Part shown: positions 1-7,100 of the stretch, in pieces
Position numbering within the stretch: the stretch's first letter is position 1
How the letters are laid out: each line of letters opens with the position of its first letter
Assembly: GCA_017502065.1 (NCBI GenBank)
Contig: JAFVVU010000270.1
Location: 1-10,946, forward strand
From: Clostridia bacterium
GTDB taxonomy: Bacteria; Bacillota; Clostridia; RUG12999
Length of the DNA stretch: 10,946 bases
Direction of reading: 5' to 3'
Program-made: the position numbers and the translations under genes
The notes under the pieces: generated by a model
Databases searched by the model: none
The model's input: only the letters and a program-made list of their open reading frames with translations
Told to the model about the DNA's origin: nothing

Positions 1-71
1 AGAAACAAGCGGAGCAAATGGCTGCAAAAGAGGCTATTTGTGCACTTAAGAAACAATATGAAACACTATAA
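1..71 (+). CDS. rnc: Ribonuclease III, C-terminal end (partial)
   Basis: Only the last 22 codons are present, read from base 3 and ending in TAA at 69-71. The peptide ends KQAEQMAAKEAICALKK plus five residues. The pattern of Lys, Gln and Glu followed by Ala-Ala-Lys-x-Ala and Leu matches the final helix of a double-stranded RNA-binding domain, the fold that closes ribonuclease III. That enzyme cuts double-stranded RNA in rRNA maturation and mRNA turnover. The call also rests on context: in many Clostridia rnc is followed directly by an Elp3-like radical SAM gene, as here, with overlapping ends. The catalytic domain lies outside the window, so another dsRBD protein cannot be excluded from this fragment alone. 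Confidence 0.72.
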   Translation, partial: KQAEQMAAKEAICALKKQYETL

Positions 72-1032
72 TATACCGATTTTTGTCCCTCATCTGGGAT
101 GTCCTCATGACTGCGTTTTCTGCAATCAGGTTAAGATTACAGGGCTTTCGACTGACGTTACTCCCGAATCGGCAGAAACAATAATTTTCCAGCATCTTAA
201 CACTCTTCCCGAAGATGCCGACATTGAAGTGGCGTTTTTTGGCGGAAGCTTTACGGGTATTCCGATTGATGTGCAAAAATCACTTCTTGAAACTGCATAT
301 AAATATGTTTTGTCCGGTGAGATAAGCGGAATTCGTCTATCTACAAGACCCGATTATATTTCAGAAGAAATTCTGATTATGCTTAAAATCTACGGTGTTA
401 CAACAATTGAACTGGGCGTTCAGTCCATGTCAAATGAGGTTCTCTCTGCAAATGAACGTGGACATACCGACACAGATGTTATAAACGCCTGCACTCTTAT
501 AAAACAGTACGGGTTTACTCTTGGCGTGCAGATGATGACGGGAATGTACGGATCTGATGCCGGGGCAGATATAAACACTGCAAAACGGCTTATTGCGCTT
601 GAGCCTGACATTGTACGCATATACCCTACTATTGTTATTGAAAATACAAAGCTTTGCAGACTTTACAAAAGCGGAGCGTACACTCCCCCGTCGCTTGATG
701 AAACAGTGGATTTGTGTGCCGTGCTTTATAAAATGTTTACCGAAGAAGGCATAACCGTTATTCGTATGGGACTGCAGTCCACAGATTTAATTAACGAAAA
801 TGCCGAGTTTATTGCCGGTCCGTACAGCAGCTGTTTTGGCGAGCTTGTATTGTCACGGATAGAACGTGACAAGCTTGAAAATATGGCAAAAACTGCAAAA
901 GACAAAAAACTCACCGTTTATGTATCGCCTTGCGATATATCAAAAACTGTTGGGCATAAACGAGAAAATATACGGTATATTAAAGAAAAATATGACATTG
1001 ATATTGAGGTAAAATCAAATGAATTTGCATAA
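58..1032 (+). CDS. Elp3-like radical SAM protein without GNAT domain
   Basis: This is a radical SAM enzyme of 324 residues from the ATG at 58. Cysteines 15, 19 and 22 form the CX3CX2C site for a 4Fe-4S cluster, in the context GCPHDCVFCNQ. GGSFTG at 62-67 fits the SAM-binding glycine motif, and ELGVQSM (near residue 115) fits a core strand. The N-terminus and the late GELVLSR stretch resemble the radical SAM part of Elp3 (COG1243), which modifies tRNA wobble uridines, but there is no acetyltransferase domain. Substrate and reaction are therefore unknown. The ATG at 58 puts the family-typical KHYxIPIF at the extreme N-terminus. A GTG at 40 has a better Shine-Dalgarno (AGAGG, 29-33) and would add six residues, so the start is uncertain. 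The gene overlaps the end of rnc by 14 nt and the start of engB by 14 nt, suggesting translational coupling. Confidence 0.88.
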   Translation: MKHYNIPIFVPHLGCPHDCVFCNQVKITGLSTDVTPESAETIIFQHLNTLPEDADIEVAFFGGSFTGIPIDVQKSLLETAYKYVLSGEISGIRLSTRPDYISEEILIMLKIYGVTTIELGVQSMSNEVLSANERGHTDTDVINACTLIKQYGFTLGVQMMTGMYGSDAGADINTAKRLIALEPDIVRIYPTIVIENTKLCRLYKSGAYTPPSLDETVDLCAVLYKMFTEEGITVIRMGLQSTDLINENAEFIAGPYSSCFGELVLSRIERDKLENMAKTAKDKKLTVYVSPCDISKTVGHKRENIRYIKEKYDIDIEVKSNEFA

Positions 1033-1612
1033 TGCTGAATTTGTGTTATCGGCGGTTAGTCCGAAACAGTACCCAAAAGAAAATATTCCCGAAATCGCCT
1101 TTGCAGGAAGGTCAAACGTTGGAAAATCATCTTTTATCAACAAACTGCTGAACCGCAAATCCCTTGCAAGAACAAGCAGTAAACCGGGGAAAACCGCGCA
1201 GATAAATTTCTATAATGTAGATAAAACAATTCATCTTGTTGACCTGCCGGGATACGGATATGCTTCCGTTTCCAAACAGGAAAAGCAAAAATGGTCCAAT
1301 ATGATTGAAGAATATTTAAACACACGCGAGCAGCTTGCATTTACGTTTTTGCTTGTGGATGCACGCCATAAGCCTACTGCAAACGACGTTGATATGGCCA
1401 GGTGGATACGTCAGCGCCACAACGGCCTTATTGTGTTTGCAACAAAGGCAGACAAGCTTTCAGCGCGGCAGCTTGATGAAAATCTTGATGTTATTGAACA
1501 GGTGCTTGATATGGCGGATGACGATATTCTTATTCCGTTTTCTGCGGAAAAAGGTACCGGCCGCGACGATGCGTGGGGTATTATAAACGATATATGTAAT
1601 ATTAAAGGGTAG
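1019..1612 (+). CDS. engB: Ribosome biogenesis GTP-binding protein EngB/YsxC
   Basis: This is a cytoplasmic TRAFAC-class GTPase (YihA/YsxC/EngB family) needed for late assembly of the 50S ribosomal subunit; it is essential in B. subtilis. All G motifs are visible: G1 GRSNVGKSS at 30-38, the switch region with PGKT at 56-59, G3 DLPGYGYA at 75-82, G4 TKADK at 142-146 and G5 SAEKGTG at 175-181. The length of 197 residues is normal and nothing appears degraded. The ATG has a good Shine-Dalgarno, GAGGT at 1006-1010 with 8 nt spacing, placed inside the end of the radical SAM gene. In many Bacillota engB follows lon or clpX; here it ends an rnc/radical-SAM transcript. Downstream lies the inverted-repeat terminator element. 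Confidence 0.96.
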   Translation: MNLHNAEFVLSAVSPKQYPKENIPEIAFAGRSNVGKSSFINKLLNRKSLARTSSKPGKTAQINFYNVDKTIHLVDLPGYGYASVSKQEKQKWSNMIEEYLNTREQLAFTFLLVDARHKPTANDVDMARWIRQRHNGLIVFATKADKLSARQLDENLDVIEQVLDMADDDILIPFSAEKGTGRDDAWGIINDICNIKG

Positions 1613-1615
1613 GCT

Positions 1616-1892
1616 CGGCGATTATTCTCAGGGGAAAATCGGTTTTGAAACCATCTTTTTAGTTTATACTGCATCAAAAAGCACCGTAATACGCAATGTA
1701 TTACGGTGCTTTTAATCTTTGTATAATTCTAAAAATTTTTGTTTCAAAACTGCTCGCACCACAAAAACCATTCTTTTGAGCGCAGAGCAAGGAAAAACTG
1801 CGCCGAAACCCTGACGGGTTTCAAGTGGTTTTGACAAAGCTATGTGCCAAAATAATGATTTTTGGGCGAATGTTCCCTAAGAATAATCGCCG
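1616..1892. repeat. Intergenic element with terminal inverted repeats
   Basis: The gap between engB and spoVG begins and ends with near-perfect inverted repeats. The left end (1616-1635) starts CGGCGATTATTCT, then one mismatch, then AGGG. The right end (1874-1892), read on the minus strand, gives the same 13 bases, one mismatch and AGGG. The right repeat stops directly beside the spoVG stop codon, and the left repeat starts 3 nt after the engB stop. Inside are a long imperfect hairpin (1642-1750) with a terminator at its tip, and a right-hand arm (1751-1873) with three small hairpins: 1780-1785/1798-1803, 1805-1811/1816-1822 and 1847-1852/1860-1865. No open reading frame of note and no clear target-site duplication was seen. 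It could be a MITE-like element, another dispersed intergenic repeat, or a 3' UTR structure. Copy number in the genome cannot be judged from one window. Confidence 0.6.
1677..1713. terminator. Bidirectional intrinsic terminator between engB and spoVG
   Basis: A perfect 12-bp stem (1681-1692 with 1698-1709, GCACCGTAATAC and its complement) closes a 5-nt loop. It is extended by four A-T pairs to 16 bp. The flanking A-run on the left and T-run on the right give a U-tract in both directions, slightly longer for minus-strand transcripts. It would end the engB transcript about 70 nt after its stop and the spoVG operon about 185 nt after its stop. Confidence 0.85.
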
Positions 1893-2162
1893 TTAAAAAG
1901 CTACTCTTTTTAATTCTTCCTGATATTCTTCAATTACTCTTGTGTGAAGAGTTTCTCTTGCCTGCGCATTTATAGGATGTGCAACATCCTTATATTCACC
2001 ATCTGCAGTTCTGCGGCTTGGCATTGCAACAAAAAGCTTGCCTGCCGCTTCAATTACCTTTATATCGTGGACAACAAATGCCGCGTCAAATGTAACCGAA
2101 ACAATGGCCCGCATTTTGCCTTCCTGATTAATTTTTCTTATTTTAACATCCGTGATTTCCAC
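1893..2162 (-). CDS. spoVG: Septation/sporulation regulator SpoVG
   Basis: SpoVG is a small nucleic-acid-binding regulator. In B. subtilis it affects asymmetric septation, and in other Bacillota it binds RNA or DNA and alters many genes. The protein starts [12 protein letters not shown], almost the family's standard opening, and keeps [26 protein letters not shown] and AHPIN, the core of the fold. With the GTG start at 2162 it has 89 residues, normal for the family. That start is chosen because AGGTGG at 2171-2176 lies 8 nt upstream and the N-terminus matches homologues; an in-frame GTG at 2174 would overlap the Shine-Dalgarno. It is the last gene of a minus-strand run beginning at whiA and lies 42 nt after the preceding small gene. 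No convincing promoter of its own was found. Confidence 0.95.
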   Translation of the reverse strand: MEITDVKIRKINQEGKMRAIVSVTFDAAFVVHDIKVIEAAGKLFVAMPSRRTADGEYKDVAHPINAQARETLHTRVIEEYQEELKRVAF

Positions 2163-2170
2163 TTGTTTCA

Positions 2171-2176
2171 CCACCT
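2171..2176 (-). promoter_or_regulatory. Ribosome binding site that fixes the spoVG start
   Basis: On the minus strand AGGTGG is followed by 8 nt and then GTG at 2162. The two GTG codons at 2174 and 2171 sit in or at the end of the Shine-Dalgarno itself and are unlikely starts. Confidence 0.7.
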
Positions 2177-2204
2177 GATGCTATTGTAAACAAATTGGCG
2201 GTAT

Positions 2205-2414
2205 TTATGCAAAAAATATAAATGCGAGTGCCGCAATTGTAATATAATCAGGGTTTTCTTCCGTCAGCATTAAAAATATAAGTATAGGGATAATTATATC
2301 GTCTAATTTCATCTGCGATATTTTTTGCATTACGGGATGCACCGTCACGGCAGGAGATGCCGCAGCCGGTTCCGGCAGTTCATATTTTTTATAATATTTT
2401 CGTTTCAAATACAT
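2205..2414 (-). CDS. Small hydrophobic protein of unknown function
   Basis: The gene encodes about 69 residues and is not assigned to a named family. The N-terminal third is basic and tyrosine-rich (YLKRKYYKKYE), followed by a Pro/Ala stretch. The C-terminal half has two short hydrophobic segments (IIIPILIFLML and YITIAALAFIFF) separated by acidic TEENPD, so a membrane-associated hairpin is likely. The start is uncertain. AGGTG (2415-2419) is only 1-2 nt before the ATG at 2414, but it lies 6 nt before a TTG at 2408, which would give a 67-residue protein; a GTG at 2417 also exists. It lies 11 nt after the 109-residue gene and 42 nt before spoVG, so co-transcription is likely. Its position in a compact operon with matched Shine-Dalgarno sites supports a real gene. 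Confidence 0.7.
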   Translation of the reverse strand: MYLKRKYYKKYELPEPAAASPAVTVHPVMQKISQMKLDDIIIPILIFLMLTEENPDYITIAALAFIFFA

Positions 2415-2425
2415 CACCTGCCGAA

Positions 2426-2755
2426 CTATTTAAGCATATCCATAAGCCCGAGACTTGAAGAAAGATTTACAAATTTCATTATTGAAATTGCATTTCCGAT
2501 TCTTTCCTGTCTGCGCACATTAAGATACGGTTTTAATGCTTTTAAAAATACAACTCTCTGGTCGTCCTGTGCCGATACACTGCTGAGCAGTGCACCAAGA
2601 TTCAGGTTATCAAGCGACGCCGGGAGCTCACTGTTTTCTTCTTCGGACGCCTGCCCCATCACCTGACCGACAATGTTTTCAAGGTTTTCGCGCGCACCCT
2701 CATCCTGCAGCATTTGCTGTAAGACCTCCACCGCCTTCCCGATATCATCAGACAT
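2426..2755 (-). CDS. Small soluble protein of unknown function
   Basis: The gene encodes 109 residues with no recognised named domain. The N-terminal two thirds are acidic and probably helical, with a Glu-rich linker near residues 37-44. The C-terminal third is basic and helical: ALKPYLNVRRQERIGNAISI followed by a Leu/Ser/Met tail. From memory, a tail of this kind (LKPYL...RR.ERI..AI.LMK) recurs in small uncharacterised clostridial proteins, but this was not searched. There is no signal peptide or clear membrane segment. A strong Shine-Dalgarno (GGAGGGG, about 6 nt before the ATG at 2755) supports the start. It sits 19 nt after the 86-residue gene and just before the small hydrophobic gene; a joint role is an inference from the spacing only. 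Confidence 0.8.
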   Translation of the reverse strand: MSDDIGKAVEVLQQMLQDEGARENLENIVGQVMGQASEEENSELPASLDNLNLGALLSSVSAQDDQRVVFLKALKPYLNVRRQERIGNAISIMKFVNLSSSLGLMDMLK

Positions 2756-2774
2756 ATATTTCCCCTCCCGATGT

Positions 2775-3035
2775 TTATTTTATTGCATCTTTTATTTTCT
2801 TTATCAGTTCAGGGTCGAGCTTGCTCATGTGCCCCGCAATTTTTGAAAGTTCTTTCTGGTCTTTTGTCTGCAGCTTTTCTTTAATTGCGGCAATATCCGC
2901 ATTTTCAATAAGCTTTTTTAAGTTACCTACATTTGTAGTTGATAAAATATCTTTTAGTTTTGCTTCAATTTCGCCGTTTGACATTGACATTACTTTTTGC
3001 AAATCATTTGTGTTAATTTTATCAGAAGATTTCAT
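2775..3035 (-). CDS. Small lysine-rich helical protein of unknown function
   Basis: The gene encodes 86 residues and is not recognised. It looks entirely alpha-helical and charged, with many Lys, Ile, Leu and Asp residues. Two similar amphipathic stretches are visible, LKKLIENADIAAIKEKL and LDPELIKKIKDAI. It has no cysteines, signal peptide or membrane segment. The ATG at 3035 has a good Shine-Dalgarno (AAGGAAGG, 8 nt upstream). It follows the ATPase gene after 24 nt and precedes the 109-residue gene by 19 nt. Its place in the operon suggests a small partner or regulator of the neighbouring proteins, but nothing in the sequence shows a mechanism. Confidence 0.8.
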   Translation of the reverse strand: MKSSDKINTNDLQKVMSMSNGEIEAKLKDILSTTNVGNLKKLIENADIAAIKEKLQTKDQKELSKIAGHMSKLDPELIKKIKDAIK

Positions 3036-3059
3036 ATTTATAGCCTTCCTTTCAATACA

Positions 3060-4115
3060 TTATATGCCTGCCGCACCCGATTTGTTATTCTTTATATCTT
3101 CAATAAGATGTTTTACTGCCTTGTTTGCCGACTCAAAATCCATACACGGTATATAACATCCTTCAAGCTCGTCGTGCTTTTGTTTTGCTTTTGCGATAAT
3201 TCCCGACGCTTCTTTTACAAGCGTATCTGTCATCAGTTTATTATGGATATAAGCTTTTGTACAAATATCTGTATTTATTATTTCGTCAACGTCTATAACA
3301 TAAGAGTTTTCATTTGATATATTACTTAACCCGACGCTTGTAAGAACGCTTACCCCCAGCTCCTGCACACAGATATGTTCAATCAGCTCATCCGGCGCAA
3401 GAGGGTCATAAAACACTTCTGTATCATATCCGTTATCAAGGAACATCTGCATAAGCTTTTGCATAACCCTGCTTGTTCCTTTGGCAAAATCCGTTTTTAG
3501 GACATAACACTTTTTAAGTGCCAGAGTATCTGCAAAAGATACCGTGCCGACAGGTCCGATTGCAGACGCGAACAGCCTTCTTTTCCTCCCTTTTCCGCAT
3601 GCACTTTCCCTGCCTGCCGCCTCATCAAATATTGTTTTTGCAATTCTGGCGTCTTCGGAGCTTTGTATGTTTTTATAAATGCTTCCCGCTGCCGCAAGAT
3701 AATTGTATGCTTCGGCAAAATACGCTTTTATCTGTTTATTAATTCCTATGATTTTTTCTTTATTTTCACGAATTCTTGCCTCATCCCAGAAATCGCCCAT
3801 ATTGATAATGGTTTCAACGCAACCGGGATTTTTGGGGTCCACTATATGCGGCGATGTACCGTCCACCATTGCAATATCTCCGTCGATTATGATGCCGTCA
3901 AGGGAGCCTGGGTCGGATGAGCAGTGAAGATAGTCCACGTCATATCCGCACTCCTCTCCCCACGCAGCCGCCGATTTCATAAGCGTTGATTTGCCGGTGC
4001 CGGGACCGCCTTTGATTACATAAACCTTTTTTGCTTTTTCGGAGTCGATAAGATAATCATAATACGAATAAAAGCCTTGCGGAGTGTTTCCGCCCAAAAA
4101 ATAATGTCTGGCCAT
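3060..4115 (-). CDS. PRK06851-like tandem P-loop ATPase, second site degenerate
   Basis: This is a predicted cytoplasmic nucleotide-binding protein of 351 residues, resembling the PRK06851 family found mostly in spore-forming Bacillota; its function is unknown. The first half has an intact Walker A, GGPGTGKST at 36-44, preceded by HYFLGGNTPQGF. The second half repeats the layout (RLFASAIGPVGTVSF at 180-194, then CYVLK), and VYVIKGGPGTGKSTLM (31-46) aligns without gaps to CYVLKTDFAKGTSRVM (203-218). There the Walker lysine is threonine and two glycines are lost, so the second site probably cannot bind ATP normally. The ATG at 4115 is chosen because GAGGTGA (4121-4127) lies 5 nt upstream and the protein then opens MARHYFLGG; an ATG at 4151 would add 12 unlikely residues. 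It lies 52 nt after dnaE by the chosen start and heads the small-gene block. Confidence 0.85.
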   Translation of the reverse strand: MARHYFLGGNTPQGFYSYYDYLIDSEKAKKVYVIKGGPGTGKSTLMKSAAAWGEECGYDVDYLHCSSDPGSLDGIIIDGDIAMVDGTSPHIVDPKNPGCVETIINMGDFWDEARIRENKEKIIGINKQIKAYFAEAYNYLAAAGSIYKNIQSSEDARIAKTIFDEAAGRESACGKGRKRRLFASAIGPVGTVSFADTLALKKCYVLKTDFAKGTSRVMQKLMQMFLDNGYDTEVFYDPLAPDELIEHICVQELGVSVLTSVGLSNISNENSYVIDVDEIINTDICTKAYIHNKLMTDTLVKEASGIIAKAKQKHDELEGCYIPCMDFESANKAVKHLIEDIKNNKSGAAGI

Positions 4116-4120
4116 AACTT

Positions 4121-4127
4121 TCACCTC
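4121..4127 (-). promoter_or_regulatory. Ribosome binding site that fixes the ATPase start
   Basis: GAGGTGA on the minus strand stands 5 nt before the ATG at 4115. The ATG at 4151 has only a weak AAGAA upstream, so the shorter protein is preferred. Confidence 0.65.
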
Positions 4128-4167
4128 GGTAAATAGTTTATGACCAGACATTACATTATATTCTTTT

Positions 4168-7100
4168 TTATTTCAAAATAACACAATCCTCGCCAAGAAG
4201 AGCTTTAAGCTCATCCATAAGCTCAGAAGTTGGGGTTACGCCTGTTTGTGATACAAGTATCTGTCCCGACTCTTCAATGTATATTTTTACCTGTACATTG
4301 CCTATGTATTTTGCCATAATATCGGATGAGCGTTGAATAAGAAAATCCTTACCCAGCTTGAATTTCAGAAATAGTTTCTGCGATGCAGGCGCCGGAGCCG
4401 CCGCTTCCGTAAGAGGAGCAATTGTATCAGCAACAAGTTTGGCACCGTTTTCGTTTATATCCACTCTTCCGCGGACGAAAATTGCCGCACCTTCTACCGC
4501 AAAACCGCTTATTTTTTCAAATAGCTTTGAAAATACAACTGTTTCAATGCTTGAGAATAAATCCTCTACATTAAGGAATGTCATACGACTGCCTGACTTG
4601 GTAATCTTATCTGTACGTTTATTTATAATTCCCACGAGGGTTATATAATCACCGTCGTTTACCGTTGGTTCAGCCGACATTATATCCGCAGTTGTTGTGT
4701 GCGGAATTTTTTCAATCAATTCCTTATATTCATCAAGCGGATGACCGGAAATATATATACCGATAAGCTCTTTTTCCATTTCAAGAATTTCTTTAAGCTC
4801 AAGCTCTTTTAAGTTCTTGAATTCTTCCACTTCGGGTTCTTCTATCATTGCATCGCCGAAAAGTGACATCTGCCCTTCAAGGTTACGCTTTTTATCATCC
4901 GAAAGGCTGTTCAGGATACGTTCATAGGCTTCAAGAAGCTGTGCACGGTTATTGCCGAGATTATCAAACACACCTACTTTAATGAGACACTCAACCGTAC
5001 GCTTATTGATATCCTTATCGCGCATACGTTTTGCAAAATCCATAAACGATGTAAACGGCCCATTTTTACGTTCTTCCACAATATCCGCAACAACGTTATG
5101 TCCAACGTTTTTAACCGCCGCAAGACCGAAACGGATGTTGCCGCCGTCGCCCGTAAAACCGTCAAAGCTTTTGTTGATATCCGGCGGAAGCAGGTTTATT
5201 CCCATACGCTGTGCTTCAAGCATATATTTATATATCTTGTCCGGATATGACAGTACACTCGACATAAGCGCCGCCATAAACTGAAGCGGATAGTAATATT
5301 TAAGATATGCTGTCTGATACGCAACAACTGCATAGCAAGCCGCATGCGATTTATTGAATGCATAGTTGGCAAAATCAATCATTTCGTCAAATATACTGTT
5401 GGCGGTTTTTTCATCAACACCTCGGCGCACCGCACCGTCAAGCGAAACTGTGCCGTCTTCTTCCGTGATACCGTAGATAAAGTTTTTACGTTCCTGTTCC
5501 ATAACGTCAAACTTTTTCTTACTCATTGCACGGCGCACAAGGTCCGCACGTCCGAGCGAATAACCCGCAAGCTGACGAACAATTTCCATTACCTGTTCCT
5601 GATATATCATACATCCGTAGGTTACCTCAAGTATAGGCTTCAGCATCGGATGTTTATAGGTTACTTTATCGGGATTATTTTTGTTTTTGATGTAGTTCGG
5701 AATCTGGTCCATCGGACCCGGTCTGAACAGTGAAATTCCCGCAATTATATCTTCAAGACACTGCGGTTTAAGCTCTTTTATAAAGTTACGCATTCCCTGC
5801 GATTCAAGCTGGAACACACCGTCGGTATTACCATCGGATATCATTGCATAAACCTCAGGAGATTCGTAATCTATCTTTGTTAAATCAATTTCCTCGCCCG
5901 TATCCTGTTTTATCATATCAAGCACGTAACGGATAATTGTGAGGTTACGAAGCCCGAGGAAGTCCATTTTTAGAAGTCCCATTTCCTCAACGGTATCTTT
6001 TTCGTACTGAGTTGTTATAACGTCACCATTACGTGAAAGCGGAACATAATCGGTAACCGGCTGTCCGCATATAACAACGCCTGCCGCGTGAGTTGACGAA
6101 TGTCTTGATATACCTTCAAGAGATTTTGCAATATCAATTACTTTTCGTACCTGTTCATCGGAATTATACAAATCTTCGAGTTCGGACTGCTGTTCGAGTG
6201 CTTTTTCAATTGTCATTTTAAGCTCGTTCGGAATGAGCTTTGCAATCTTATCTGCATAGGCATACGGCAAATCCATTGCCCTTGAACAGTCGCGTATAGC
6301 CTGTTTTGCTGCAAGCGTACCAAAGGTTATAATCTGCGCAACATTGTCCTTGCCGTATTTATTTATTACATAATCAATTACTTCGCCACGACGTTCGATA
6401 CAGAAGTCAATATCGATATCAGGCATACTGATTCGTTCGGGGTTAAGAAAACGCTCGAAAATAAGTGTATATTTAATCGGGTCAATATCTGTAATACGAA
6501 GCACGTACGACACGATACTTCCTGCCGCCGAGCCACGCCCCGGACCTACCATAATTCCGTTATCCTTGGCATATTTGATGAAATCCCATACGATGAGGAA
6601 ATAATCAACATAGCCCATATTTTTTATGGTTTCAAGCTCATAATCAAGTCGGTCTTTATGTAAATGTGCATCCTCACCGTAACGCTGGCTAAGGCCCTCT
6701 TCGCAAAGGCGTTTTAAGTAAAGGAAGCTGTCCTCGCCCGTTTCAACGGGGAATTTCGGCAAATGGAAATGACCAAACTCAATTTCCACGTTGCACATAT
6801 CTGCAATTTTAACCGTGTTTTCAAGAAGCTCCGGCATATTCGGGAAAATACTTCCCATTTCGTCTGCCGATTTAACATAAAACTGGTCTGTACCGAAACG
6901 CATTCTGTCCTCATCGGACACTTTACGGTTTGTCTGCACACAGAGCAGTACGTCCTGTGCTTCCGCATCTTCGCGGTTTACATAATGTACGTCATTTGTT
7001 ATTACCATGTCAAGACCGAATTCTTTTGCAAGAGTAATAATTCTTGTGTTTACCTGTTTTTGTTCAGGGATATCATGGTCCTGAAGCTCAAGGAAGAAAT

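Noticed and set aside
40..57. GTG at 40 as the start of the radical SAM gene
   Set aside because: It has the better Shine-Dalgarno, but adds six residues not expected from the family N-terminus; kept as an alternative rather than the main call.
1613..1895. Target-site duplication flanking the inverted-repeat element
   Set aside because: Bases just outside the two repeats (GGCT on the left, TTAA on the right) do not match, so recent transposition cannot be shown.
2183..2212. TTGCAT and TACAAT with an 18-nt gap upstream of spoVG as a promoter
   Set aside because: The start would fall at the spoVG Shine-Dalgarno itself, leaving almost no leader; the match is also modest in AT-rich DNA.
2590..3156. 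Long open frame of 188 codons on the plus strand over the small genes
   Set aside because: It is antisense to three genes with good Shine-Dalgarno sites, is rich in Phe and Ser as expected of a shadow frame, and has no recognisable domain or ribosome binding site.
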